Origin: Spinacia oleracea
Taxonomy: Eukaryota; Streptophyta; Magnoliopsida; Caryophyllales; Amaranthaceae
Assembly (NCBI RefSeq): GCF_020520425.1
Contig: NC_079492.1
Span: forward strand, 2,108,001 to 2,172,000
Direction of reading: 5' to 3'
Length of the DNA: 64,000 nt
A program made the translations under genes and the position numbers. Within the stretch, counting starts at the first letter, position 1; each line of letters begins with the position of its first letter. Positions 46,537 to 57,654 of the stretch are shown here, one piece after another. The notes below the pieces were generated by a model, which was not told where the DNA came from, did no database searches, and was given only the letters and a program-made list of their open reading frames with translations.

Positions 46537-48045
46537 ATGACAAAATCAGGAGCTAGTCAAGAACTGAGCTGCTTGCTAGCGGGGAATCTGACAATTAGTC
46601 AAATATTGTGTTCCATATGTGGTACTGCAACTCCTCCAAACAACGTAAACATGTGTCCGAACTGTCTATGTTTGAAAATCCCCATTACGAGTGATCTACC
46701 AAGTCGTGTCAGCATTGTACATTGCCCGGATTGTGTAACCTACTTGCAGCCTCCATCAACTTGGTTAAGAGCCGAAAGAGACTCCAAGGAGTTGCTATCA
46801 TTTTGTCTCAAAACACTGAAAAAATTAGCTGAATTTCGGTTGATTGATGCAAAATTCTTGTTGACAGAACCTCGTTCTAGGAGGAGGATGATAAAGCTGC
46901 GGGTTAAAGTTCAAAGAGAAGTCCTTGATCGAGTATATGTTGAGAAATCCCACGACATTGAGTATGTTGTTGTCCATCAAAGGTGTCCATCTTGTTGTAT
47001 GGCATTGCCATTGCCAGCAAACCCTGATCATTGGGAAGCAGTTGTTCAAGCTAGGCAATATGTCCCTCATATGCGCACATTCTTATACCTAGAGGACCTT
47101 ATTAAAAAACACTCAGCAGCAAATTCAGCAGTGAGACTTAAACGGGTAAACCAAGGTCTTGATTTCTTCTTTGCTAAGAAGCGTGATGCTGTGAAATTCT
47201 TCGAGTTCATGTGTAGTGTTGTTCCTGTGAAATCACAAACCTTTCACAAAACAGCTTTCACAAGATTTAGCATGGCTGCAGTTATAAGCCCTATTTGCCA
47301 CGATGATCTTATTTATATCTCGCCTAAGCTGCTCTCTTCCAAATTAGGACAGATTGGTCCTCTTGTGATCTGCACAAAAGTGAAGAACACAATCACTTTG
47401 TTGAATCCTTTCACATTGGTTGATTGTGTTATTGATGGAGATCAGTATTGGAGAGCGCCTTTTGAACCTATATTAAGTAGTAAGCAGCTAATCGAGTATA
47501 TTGTATTGGATGTTGTTATGATTGTTTCTGCTGAAGTTGACAACAACAGCAAGAGAAACACGTTGGCGGATGTTGAAATTGCGAGGGTGTCAGATTTCGG
47601 AAAGAATGACAGAATCATTTCGGTAAGAACACATCTCGGTCATCTTTTGAAGACTGGTGATCATGCTCTCGGTTATGACTTAGATGGAGCGAATTTTAAC
47701 AACGCCGAAGCAGAAGAGAACAGAGGTTTGTTTCCATCCGCAGTTCTGATAAAGAAAAAGTTCTCTGATGATGATAACTGGCAGGAGAAGAAGACTTTGA
47801 AAAAAGCTTGTTCGAAGAAGAAGACTAATAATAATAATGATTCAGAGTATGAACAGTTTCTTAGAGATTTGGAGGACGACCCTGGAAAAAGGTTTAATAT
47901 ATCGTTGGATACGAGTGTCGAAGATGAATGTTCACATAAGGTGGAGTCTACTGCAACCGGTGCAGATGCAGTGCCGTTTAGCCAATTGGAAGATGTTTTT
48001 GCTGATCTGGATTTGAGCGATGGTTGCATCACTGATGCAGAGTAG
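46537..48045 (+). CDS. NMD3: Divergent NMD3, adaptor for nuclear export of 60S ribosomal subunits
   Basis: NMD3 binds the 60S subunit in the nucleus and links it to the exportin CRM1. This exon encodes 502 residues from ATG 46537, which lies directly after an AG acceptor (TATCTTTCAG|ATG). Zinc-binding pairs are present: CSICGTA with MCPNC, HCPDCVTYLQPPSTW, and RCPSC. The central domain keeps NPDHWEA, ARQYVPHMRTFLYLEDLI, VNQGLDFFF, GPLVICTKV and GDHALGYDLDGAN. The C-terminus keeps SEYEQFLRDLEDDP and FNISLD, a Lys-rich stretch and a leucine-rich export-type tail (LEDVFADLDLSD). Many positions differ from plant NMD3 as I remember it, so it looks like a fast-evolving or duplicated copy. The open frame extends 11 codons upstream of the acceptor, but that part is intron. 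No break was seen, so it is probably functional. Confidence 0.92.
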   Translation: MTKSGASQELSCLLAGNLTISQILCSICGTATPPNNVNMCPNCLCLKIPITSDLPSRVSIVHCPDCVTYLQPPSTWLRAERDSKELLSFCLKTLKKLAEFRLIDAKFLLTEPRSRRRMIKLRVKVQREVLDRVYVEKSHDIEYVVVHQRCPSCCMALPLPANPDHWEAVVQARQYVPHMRTFLYLEDLIKKHSAANSAVRLKRVNQGLDFFFAKKRDAVKFFEFMCSVVPVKSQTFHKTAFTRFSMAAVISPICHDDLIYISPKLLSSKLGQIGPLVICTKVKNTITLLNPFTLVDCVIDGDQYWRAPFEPILSSKQLIEYIVLDVVMIVSAEVDNNSKRNTLADVEIARVSDFGKNDRIISVRTHLGHLLKTGDHALGYDLDGANFNNAEAEENRGLFPSAVLIKKKFSDDDNWQEKKTLKKACSKKKTNNNNDSEYEQFLRDLEDDPGKRFNISLDTSVEDECSHKVESTATGADAVPFSQLEDVFADLDLSDGCITDAE

Positions 48046-48332
48046 GTTATTCTGTTAGCCACTTAGCCCTTTTACAGTTTATCTATACAACTTTTAATCT
48101 TAGGTTTCAGTTTCAAGTATTCGCTATGGCTCGTTTACTTTACTTGCAAGACCCAATATTTTCGGGTTGGGTCGATTTTTGGCAGGTCTAAAGCTAAGGT
48201 TAGAAAAGTATCTATTCCAATCGTAGTACATAGAATAATTGTTATACCTAAACAAAGTCTAGTTATACTTGTGTTACTTCTATGGTTTTTAGTTATCTTT
48301 ATAGGTGACATTATTTAAACAGTAATTTAGTA

Positions 48333-48552
48333 CTCCCTCCGTTCCTAAATAAGTGTCACTTTTGGGCATCGACACGGTGTTTAAGAAAATTGTAAAGTGT
48401 TTAAGAGTTAATGATTGAGAATGTTTTTTTTTGGGAGAGGATAAAGTAGATAATTGTTTAATTGAATATAAGTACAAAGAAAAGTGTATGTGGGGATTGA
48501 AAAGTGGAACGCCAAAAATGGAAAAGTGACACTTATTTAGGAACGGAGGGAG
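48333..48552. mobile_element. Stowaway-like miniature element downstream of NMD3
   Basis: 220 bases flanked by TA. The ends CTCCCTCCGTTCCTAAATAA and (inverted) the same sequence match almost perfectly, followed by GTGTCACTT on both sides. Confidence 0.9.
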
Positions 48553-48570
48553 TACTATTGAATTGATTGG

Positions 48571-49662
48571 GGAAAATTTGTAATTATTAATCCAACCTTT
48601 GCCCGATTATCTTTAATTAAGCCTACCTATGCGATATTCCTAAATAATCCAACCTTTATGGCCCAACTACTATTATTAAGCCTAACAAGTTACTAACCTG
48701 CTATAGGCGGTATTCATCCTTACGTGGCATATAAAAATTATAATTTATTTATTTTCCTTTATTTTCTTTAATTGCTATTTTAATTTTCGTTCCTTTCTCC
48801 TCTGCGATTTTCTGCTTCATCTCTGAACTCCTCTCCATTATTTCTCTTCTACCTCTTCTCCACCATTGTCGATCCCTCATACCTCTCCATTCGAAGTTCA
48901 TCAAAAATAATCAGCACTTGCTATGGCTGGGGTAAAACAATTGCCTGTTGGATCTGGATCTTCTTCAAATTCAAGGTGTTTTTTTTCTTTCTAAATTTTC
49001 AACAAGACCACAATAACCAACATCCCACAACATAAAAAAAACTATATTATTGCAACAGCTCGGGTTTTACGAACTGACCATCAAGGAAGCCCAAAATTCA
49101 AAATTTACCAAAAAAGGAACAAAAACTTTAAGGTTCGTAAGTTCATGCGCGTGGATGAAGTCACCTATTTCCACAAGAAAATCGCTGATGATATCATGAA
49201 CCAGTACAATTGTGGTTGAAGCAGCAGTAATGGAGGAGAGAGGAATTGAAACACGGTACAGAGAAGAGAAGGGTTTTTGGGGAAAAAAAAATGAAATCCT
49301 TGTTTAGGTGGCAAGTGATGATGACGTGTCCAATATTTTAGCAGAGAAACCAACTTTAGGTTGTCAACGTTTTTAACGTTGACTTTGTAGCAAATAACCG
49401 GTCATCCAGGCTTAATAATAGTAGTTGGGTCATAAAGGTTGAATTATTTAGAAATATCGCATAGATAGGATTAATTAAAGAAAATCGGGCAAAGGCTGGA
49501 TAAATAATTACAAAATTTCCTTGACTTTGTAGCAGGTAACTGGTCATCCAGACTTAATAATAGTAGTTGGGTCATAAAGGTTGGATTATTTAGAAATATC
49601 GCATAGGTAAGCTTAATTAAAGAAAACCGGGCAAAGGTTGGATTAATAATTACAAATTTTCC
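48571..49662. mobile_element. Mutator-like (possible Pack-MULE) element with 9-bp target duplication
   Basis: The left end (GGAAAATTTGTAATTATTAA, about 130 bases) is repeated inverted at the right end with few differences. Flanks carry the perfect 9-base duplication ATTGATTGG (48562-48570 and 49663-49671), diagnostic of Mutator transposition. A second, more diverged copy of the right terminal repeat sits just inside (about 49375-49520). The interior has no transposase. It has a leader-like pyrimidine-rich segment, then ATG 48923 with MAGVKQLPVGSGSSSNSR followed by a GTGTTTTTTT that could be a donor. That looks like a captured first exon of a host gene. Confidence 0.88.
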
Positions 49663-49889
49663 ATTGATTGGAGTATAAATCATTGATCATCTCCCAATAT
49701 TTATACTATAATAATGTCATATTTCCCAATACATGAGCTACGTAAAATGTCATAAATCATTCCTACATGTACAAAATCATCTAAATTTTAGTCTATACAG
49801 ACAATAGTGTCATCTTCAGAACTGATAAAAGAATGAAAGAATTTCCTGATCACAAATCACAAATGTACAGCAACTAATTGATTGATTAA

Positions 49890-51140
49890 TTAAAAGAGCT
49901 TGCTTGCAAACTCATCTACTGAACCTTCATTTCTTCTTGATTTCTCAGCAAAATCCCTGAGTTCAGACAGGCTTCTACCCAAATGCAAAGCCATCTTCAA
50001 CTCAAAAACCTCTCCATTTTCTCTTTTCCCTAAATCTTCCTCATTTAAGGTAGACTCAACAGTCTCTTCCAACAACTTAAAAAAACCAGCACAATTCCTG
50101 TACATCTCAAACACCATTCCTACTTGTCCACCATGTTCTACGGTGTTCACCGCAGCAGCCATGGACCCCGCCACCGCCGCCACAAGTCCGCCCCACTGCC
50201 CACCACCAGCGGCTCCAACAGCCGCAATGCCGGTCAAAAGTGGGCCCGAGACAGCCAACATTTTGCTCAACTTCAATGCCTTGTTTCCTAACCTAATATA
50301 ATCCTCAATATCCCTTGTCTTTGTCACCCCTACAATTTCCCTTACATTATCCTCCAACTCCCTAGTCCACCCATTTCGGTCACAATGTTTATGTTTTGGT
50401 GAAGAAGAAGATGATTGTTTCATAGACGGCCACCATACAGCAGGCTGTAAACTCTCGGGGTATTTATCAATCATAGCCCCTAAAAGAGGTAAAGGGTACG
50501 CCCTATCCAAAGCCAACACCTTCGCCATCGCCACCTCGACATCTTCCCGACTCGGTTTTCTGACAGAAAGAGTGGTCTGAATGTTATTCTGAAGTCTCTT
50601 GAAAAGTCTGACAGCATTCCTTTGTTCCTCAACTAACTGAGAAGGTTGAATCTTGTTCATTACTAAAAGTAATCCTGTACCCGCTACAAAGAGTAAAGTT
50701 GAAGACACCTTCAACCCGAACCCGTTTGACGACCCACTAGCTTCGGCTAGACCCGCCATTGTAACCGCGGTTAAGGTGATCATGTTAACAGAGTTCAACA
50801 ACAAGGAGTTCCAATTCTCGCGTTGATCACCGATGTTTTGGTGCATTTCAATCCTATCACTAACAGATTCTAAGATTGTATACAGTTTGATTGTTTCAAT
50901 TGAGGTTTTCGCGGTGGCGGAGGTGGTGGTGGTGGTGGTGGATTTTGGTTCTCTTAATGGGAGATTAGTAGTAAGCTTATTAAGCTCCTCAATGAGTTGC
51001 TGTTTTTGAACATGATTTGGTAGTTTTGGGACTGTGATTTTGGGGTACCTAAAGTATTTTGGACCACTAATTGAACTTGTTATGCTAATTTTGCTTGAAG
51101 ATGATGATAACAAAGATGTGGAATTTTGTAAAGAAACCAT
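49890..51140 (-). CDS. At4g22030-family protein (annotated 'probable F-box'), copy 1
   Basis: Single-exon gene for 416 residues. The frame extends upstream, but the first good start is MVSLQNSTSLL at 51140, which gives the family's Ser-rich N-terminus. Family landmarks: IEMHQNIGDQRENWNSLLLN (about 97-116), a hydrophobic NMITLTAVTMAGLA, STLLFVAGTGLLLVMNKIQP (147-166), QLVEEQRNAV, VLALDRAYPLPLLG (208-221) and PAVWWP. A second small-residue-rich hydrophobic region follows (GGLVAAVAGSMAAAVNTVEHGGQ). The database name 'probable F-box' is from memory; I see no F-box. Two hydrophobic segments and a transit-like N-terminus suggest an organelle membrane association, which is inference. A TATA-like TATAAATAC lies about 75 bases upstream. 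Its paralogue is at 60722. Confidence 0.88.
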   Translation of the reverse strand: MVSLQNSTSLLSSSSSKISITSSISGPKYFRYPKITVPKLPNHVQKQQLIEELNKLTTNLPLREPKSTTTTTTSATAKTSIETIKLYTILESVSDRIEMHQNIGDQRENWNSLLLNSVNMITLTAVTMAGLAEASGSSNGFGLKVSSTLLFVAGTGLLLVMNKIQPSQLVEEQRNAVRLFKRLQNNIQTTLSVRKPSREDVEVAMAKVLALDRAYPLPLLGAMIDKYPESLQPAVWWPSMKQSSSSSPKHKHCDRNGWTRELEDNVREIVGVTKTRDIEDYIRLGNKALKLSKMLAVSGPLLTGIAAVGAAGGGQWGGLVAAVAGSMAAAVNTVEHGGQVGMVFEMYRNCAGFFKLLEETVESTLNEEDLGKRENGEVFELKMALHLGRSLSELRDFAEKSRRNEGSVDEFASKLF

Positions 51141-51212
51141 TTTTTTTGCTCTGTATTTTGTGGGTTTGTTGAAAAATTGTGAATATGGTAGAATGGTTGT
51201 TGGGGTTGTTAA

Positions 51213-51221
51213 GTATTTATA
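51213..51221 (-). promoter_or_regulatory. Likely TATA box of the 416-residue paralogue
   Basis: TATAAATAC on the minus strand, about 75 bases before the ATG at 51140. Confidence 0.45.
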
Positions 51222-51299
51222 CTTGTTTAAAACCACACAAAAAAAAAAAAAAAACAAAAAAACTTGGTCAACTTTGAAAATGTTGACTGATTTGTAAGT

Positions 51300-53740
51300 T
51301 TTTTTTGTTTTTGAGATTTTGACTTGGCCGTTTGAGGTAAAGGGTTAGACTTTTTCATGGTTTGCATACTAAACCAAAACTATTCAACTATTCAAAGTTC
51401 AATATTGGTGTAGTAAAATTCGACCATGTACTTTGATTAATTACCACTTAACCACCATAGCTTAATTAGGTCGTATGTTTGACATTTTAGTGCTTAATTA
51501 GAATGGAATTATAGAATGCCATGTCACCGATTTCAAAGATTTAACTAGTAGGAATAAATTTTAGGAGGTCTATATTTGACAGGTTAGTGCTTTATTAGCA
51601 TGGATTGCAGTCTTATAAAATGCCATGTCTTTTTTTTTTGACATCGGATAAACATTAAAAAGTTCACGAATTACAACTGATACTAAAACTACTTAAACTT
51701 TGGGGGCCGATCAAGACTCTTACACATCCAAAGCTACTAAAAATGTCATGTCAATGATGTTTAGAGAATTAGAGATTCAACTAGTAGGAACGAAATTAAG
51801 CAAAGTGTTAAAAGGGCGAATATATAACAATAAAAAAGTGTATGAGTTTACTAGGGTAGGAGAAATTACATATTTTGTACTCCGTATTTAATACTCTTTC
51901 TTGATAGGGTTGGCTCGTACAACTTTTTACAGTCCGTTCTTATAGAATACCAGTAGTTTTTTAGTACTTGGTCAATTCTCGGGGTTTTCTCCCTAAATTT
52001 GTTACTTATTTGATTATAAAATCTACTAAAATGCCCTATATATATATGGTTATATATGCATGTCAAAGACCCAAACCATAACAAAGAATGTAAAAGACCC
52101 AAACCACACTCATCTTTCTATCACCCCTCAGTCCCTCATCCTTTCTCTTCACCTACTAAACACACTATACTACAATAAGTATTAGAAAAAAGTAACAAAA
52201 CTTTTTTCTCTCATTCTTTTTCCATTTTCTTTGTATTTTCATACTCAACAACTCATGTAACTAAGAGTTAGCATGAAATTAACTGATATATTTACCTAAC
52301 AAATGAATAAATTAACCGATATAAAACAAAAATAACTATTGTATAAATCGGTAATTTCTTTGTCATAGGATTTGGGCAGCACACATGTTATTGTAGGCCC
52401 TAATATAAGCACATTTCATTATTTCAACCTTCCACATATGAACAGGGTATTTCTGAGTATTTCTTTCATGTTTTTTCTAAGCATTATCTCAAACATGAGT
52501 TTAACACATTTTCTATGTCTATCAACTTCTCATGTGAACATCATCATCTAGGTTTAGCTGTTTAGGCTAAAGCTATTTCCCTAATGTAAGGAATCTATTA
52601 GCCATTCAGTAGGTACCCAGGAGAGCACGTTGTCACGTGTTGACATTTTTCCGATGCTAAGTCTCAGCATGTCTCATATGAGGCGAGGCGCGCAACTCCC
52701 ATGAGCATGTGTGTCTTTACTGATACATGTATCTTGCTGCAGGTTAGTATCATTACGTGTTGTGCATATAGGATAGGCTGGCGTGGATCAAGCTTGGGGA
52801 TTCAGACGTCGCGCATAAAGTCAAAAGGCCCGTCCGTGACAACGTAATGTAATAACAACAAACCCGCAACCTTATAAGAGAATTTGTAAGAGAGATCGCT
52901 TTGTTTTTGTCAAAATTTCGGTATTTTGAGTAATTTTTGGGAAAAAAATCATCTTCTATCATTTCCACATAATTTCGAACATGTAGTCCTAGACACTCTT
53001 GCATAGTTTAATACTCACTGCCCTTTTTCAACGGTGCCGCGGACGGTTTAGGTAGGAACGCCAAAAAAGAGATCCCATAATTAGTTAACATAAACGACTA
53101 GTGTAAATGCAGTACTAAACACAATCACAACTACACCTTAATAGTACTATCCGTACATATAATTACACTCTGCCAATAAAGCAGAAAGAATGTTTATATT
53201 TGATTATTGACTCTTGCTTCTTCTAACCGACATTTTACACACAAAAAAAAAAAAAAACTGTTGCGGTATTAAGTCTGAACTCTAAACTATCCTTTTCAGA
53301 TAAAATAAGTTCAGATAAGTTCAGATAATATAAGTCAAGTTCAGATAAGTCGAATAGAAATGGAGAATAAACCTACACTGGGCGCCTAGGCATGATAACA
53401 AACTGAGCAGAGCCAAGCTCGAACTTGACAAGGCGCCTTTTTGACAAACAAATAACATGTTCGAAACTGTAGTAATCAATTCAATGAGCAATCAAATAAC
53501 AATGCTTTATTGTTCGCTTTCTTGCATTAAGATGATTGAATAGAGACTACAAGCAGATTTATAAGTTACAGAAGTATAAGAGATATGGCTAATCGAAATA
53601 CTGCAATTCAACTTCATGTTCAATATACTAATAACTATATGATAGGATAGTAGGATAGCCCTGATTCTGCTTGCAGTAAGTGCTTCTTCCTAGTGGATGG
53701 CGGCTTATTATAGTGAAGAACTAGATACAACGCGACTTTA
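51300..53740. other. Gene-free AT-rich intergenic region
   Basis: No supported gene. AT-rich, with simple TATATA runs near 52036. Around 53300-53350 there are repeated CAGATAAGTT words that recur at 57370-57620. Open frames are short and without splice context. Confidence 0.5.
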
Positions 53741-53747
53741 GTTTTTC

Positions 53748-56700
53748 TCAAGGTTTGGGAAGAAGCATAGACCTTGCTCGTAAGTTCAAAAATATCCCCC
53801 TGAAAAAAGTTACAAGAAAACACAGAACTCATAAGTATCGGGTTTTTTGTTATAAATCTATTACATTATACTAAAACAGACACCAGGATTGTCACATGTC
53901 ACTTCCTGGTGAAAATACATGGTTTTGTTATAAATTTGTGTATACATACATACATATAGACAAACAGCGCAAAAATGGGAATGTAGAGAGTAAAGTTCAT
54001 TACCAGCAAAAGGCAATTGAGCTTTGGAAGATCACACGCAAGTGCAATGGCACATACTTGTGGTTAATCCACCCAAAAACGGGCCAAAACTGAACCAAAC
54101 CATCAAATAGAGAATGTTAGATTTGAAAATAAAATCAGAATTCCATCTTAAACAAAGACTGAATTGAGATAAATATTTGTATAATATACCGTCCATGCTG
54201 TCAACTGCACTGATGGATAATCTTTCCTAATTCTACTTCTGACCTGAGTCCATGGTCTTCCTGCATTTCACATTGTGAATGTTCAATTTAATACTTAATA
54301 GCTCCATAAAATTAGTTAACTATCAAAAGAAACCCAGATTAAGATTTTGGCTGTGCGATTATTTTTAAACACAAATGCTCATATGAGATTCAACTGTACA
54401 TGAAGCATCATCGAAGCAGAGAGAAGTGGAGATGATGACCAATGGACTGCGTTAGCAGATAAACATTGTACGATGTAAAGAGTTTTGAAGGTTTACGATT
54501 GCTAGAAAGAATTTTATTTACAAAAAGTAGTCAAGCTGAGCGGTCAACAATCAACATGTGTGTTAAGCAACTGGTGATATAAATCAAAACATATCACTGG
54601 AAATCCATACACCATAATGAACAATGTTAAGTGGCAATGCATAAGCTGCACTTAGTTTTACATAGCAGATTAAAAACTGCACAATAATAAAGTGAGATCA
54701 ACTTACCCTCAACAATCCATCCGTAATATACCATAAAAAGCATGTTGTTTAACGGGGAAACAGTTAATTGTTCTACAAGAACCTGAAACATACAAAATAT
54801 AGATGATATGAGCACTTTTACTAGTTCTCCCTTTCTAGTTCACAGTAGAAAAACGTGGCAGTGAATCAAAACAACGGTAATATTGTTGACCTAAGCTTAT
54901 GGGTGATAAGTATATTACTCACCCTAGTCTGCTTGAGTGGACACAGATGCACGTCCACGAGCCAAATTTTTCATGGAAAACAATTTTCAAGGAAAACACA
55001 ATTCCAAACTAATTTCCTTTGTTTGGTTCTTTAAAAGAAAATGGGAGAAGGTGGTGAAGATTAAGGGGAAGGGGGAGGGAGGTAAGGAGGGAAGGTAGAA
55101 AAGTGGTTTCCTTCACTTTCAAATGGAAAAGGTTTTTCCACCTTGGAGGGAGTTATGGAAAACTATTTTCCATCCCTTGCAAAACCAAACAACTTAAAAT
55201 GATTGAAAAGGGGAAAATCGTTTTCCAACGAAACATTTTACACCCTACCAAACGGGGCCTTAGTCTACAAAGAACATGTCAAGTCCATATACATGTTGGA
55301 TCATTCAGGATGTGACACAGGTTCTTGAGGTGAAATGAAAAGTTCAATTAACACTTTAACATACTGAGAAAAGTGGCTTATCAACTTCTATTGTTTTTTT
55401 TTTTATATTCAGTTTAGATAAATGAGGATGTCTATGAATGATACCTTCTTAGCCACTGTCTTTGGATCCTGCTTCCCCTTGAAAACCTTATCAAGCATCA
55501 TGTGAAAGAAATGTCCGAACGGTCCAAGATAAGCGAATCCAAAAAGCTGCATTGAGCCCACATAGGTTGGTAAATGGAAACAAAGTAATAGATATCAGAA
55601 AAACTTGAACACATACACAATACTACAAGATACTAGCAAATCTTCTAAAAGGGTCATTGACTCATTTATACTTATTCTAATTTGAAATTTGAAGTACTTA
55701 AATATCAAATTTTACACTAGCAATCCTCTAAAAGTGTCGTCTTTGTTTATTCTAATCTGAAGTTAGATAGTGCATATATTAGCCATCTTCTAAAAAATCT
55801 CGTCTATGCTTATTCTTGTATGAAGTCAGAGTACCATAGCGCCGTCTATGTTTATTCACAATTGAACCAGCATAATGTGTATAGCAGCAAACAAGATCGT
55901 ACACAATGGTAAGTCAAATTCGGCTCCAACAACACCCATCAAAAAAAGCAATGAGTTGACGATCCTTTATTTTAATCACTCCCCACAACCAATTCAAACT
56001 AGGAGTAATAAGTAGTACTCCGTAAAGGATAAGGCAATTGTTGGCACACGGTACCTCTTCATAATCTTTAATCTATTGACTTATGCTTATTCTAATTTGA
56101 AGTACTTAAATGTCAAACTTTACACTAACAATCCTCTAAAAGTGTCGTCTTTGTTTATTCTAATATGAAGTTGCATAATGTAATATACTTCGTATTAGCT
56201 ATCTTGTAAAAAGCTCGTCTATGCTTATTCTAATATGAAGTCTGAGTACCATAGTGTGTGTATACTAGCTATTCTGCTAAACCGCCTATGTTTATTCGAA
56301 TTTGAACTATAACATAGTGTGTATAGCAGCAAACAAGATCCTAGAGTCCTAGACAATTGCAAGTCAAATTCCGCTCCAACAACACCCATCAAAAAAAAGC
56401 AATGAGTTTGATGATCCTTTATTTTAATCACTCCCGACAAGCAATTCAAACTAATAAGTAGTACTCCGTAAAGGATAAGGCAATTGTCGGTACACTGTAG
56501 CTCTTTCATAATCTTCAATCTACGTTTAGATATTGACTTTGTAATTTTCACTAATTATCTATTCTTTTCTTGATTAGCAAGCTATACAGAAAGAAGTAAA
56601 CCCTTATTAAAAGTTAAAGTTTGAACTTTGAATCACTGCAATCTTGAATATTAATTTGACTGATGTTTGAACAAATCCAATACAAAATCTAACTTCCAAG

Positions 56701-57177
56701 CACTTCATCATTCATTGCGTCACAAAATAAAGCTAATAAAAGGGGAGTTTTTTGTTTTGAAGAAGTCAAATACATAAATCAATTAAAATTGAAAAAATTG
56801 GGGATCAATTCAAAATCCCAGAAAACAATTGATTAATGGATTAGTCAAAAACCAATTCTAATTACACTAAAAAGGGGCAAAATTTTATACCACTTTGAGT
56901 AAAATACGGCGGATTTGAAGCTTTTGAATGCCAGAAAGTTTCTGGGAAACTATGTCGCTAATTGCTGATAAAACCCCAGCAGTAATTGCCTGAAATTATC
57001 ATCAGAAAAGATTGAACAAGAAAATTAACAAAAACCCCATAAAATCAACAGCTAAAATTGAAAACAAAAATTACCCAGATTGTAAAATTCAAGAGAAAGT
57101 ACCTTAGTTCGTAAGGGGTGACGTTGAAGCTGGGACAAATAACTTTGTAAACTTTTCTTAGCAACGTTTCCAGTCAT
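53748..57177 (-). CDS. PMP22: PMP22/Mpv17-family peroxisomal membrane protein
   Basis: Seven exons keep phase: 57177-57103, 56989-56891, 55546-55445, 54782-54707, 54260-54190, 54089-54004 and 53799-53748 (TGA). The product is 186 residues, close to the roughly 190 of plant PMP22. It starts MTGNVAKKSLQSYLSQLQ, followed by the family signatures HPLRTKAITAGVLSAISDIV, SQKLSGIQKLQIRRIL, YLGPFGHFFHMMLDK and VEQLTVSPLNNMLFMVYYGW. It ends with QLTAWTFWPVFGWINHKYVP and RARSMLLPKP. Mpv17/PMP22 proteins span the membrane four times and are linked to small-solute passage in peroxisomes or mitochondria. The Arabidopsis PMP22 orthologue, which this resembles most, is peroxisomal. The Gly codon (exons 4/5) and Trp codon (6/7) are split. 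Intron 3 holds a miniature element and intron 2 a 415-base tandem duplication. Confidence 0.93.
54960..55262. mobile_element. hAT-like miniature element, family M copy 2 (PMP22 intron 3)
   Basis: Shares order and most words with 20502-20849, including AAAATGGGAGAAGGTGGTGA, AAGTGGTTTCCTTC, TTGCAAAACCAAACAAC and GGGGAAAATCGTTTTCC. The right end is intact (CTACCAAACGGGGCCTTAG). The left end looks eroded. Confidence 0.75.
55671..56530. repeat. 415-bp tandem duplication in PMP22 intron 2
   Basis: CTTATTCTAATTTGA starts at 55671 and again at 56086. Both copies then share CCTCTAAAAGTGTCGTCTTT, AGCAGCAAACAAGATC, CTCCAACAACACCCATCAAA and CCGTAAAGGATAAGGCAATT in the same order. Differences between copies show the duplication is not recent. 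Confidence 0.85.
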
Positions 57178-57369
57178 GGTGTTTTGTTTCTGTGAAATTG
57201 TTTTCGAGTGAGAAAGATGAATGCAAAATTGGTTCAGCAGTCACTGTATTATTGTTTCTGATTTTTTTTAAACACTTTTCTTTTTGTGATTGCGATTTGG
57301 GTATTTTGGGCATGGGCCCGGGCCCGGGCTTTAGATAATATTGCATGTCTTATGGAATTACTTCCTACT

Positions 57370-57620
57370 TGGTTCACTTTGATAAATTCGAATAGATAAG
57401 TTCATATAAGATAAATTTGAATAGATAATTTCAAATAAAATAAATTTAGATAAGTTTAGACGGAGAAAAATACAGAGTAAATTTATTTCAGACAAAATAA
57501 GTTTTCAGATAAAGTAAAATAAGTTTAGATAAACTCGAATAAGTAGAGGTAAAGTCAGAACGATAGAATAAGATAAATTCAAATAAGTTCAGATAATATA
57601 ATCTCAGACAAAATAAGTTG
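57370..57620. repeat. Degenerate ATAAGTTCAGATAA-type simple repeat
   Basis: Upstream flank of PMP22, built from variants of GATAAGTT(C/T)(A)(G)ATA and AAAATAAGTT. Similar words occur at 53300-53350 and 58540-58640. Confidence 0.5.
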
Positions 57621-57654
57621 AATAAAATGGAGCCTTGTGCTCCATGTGAAATTA

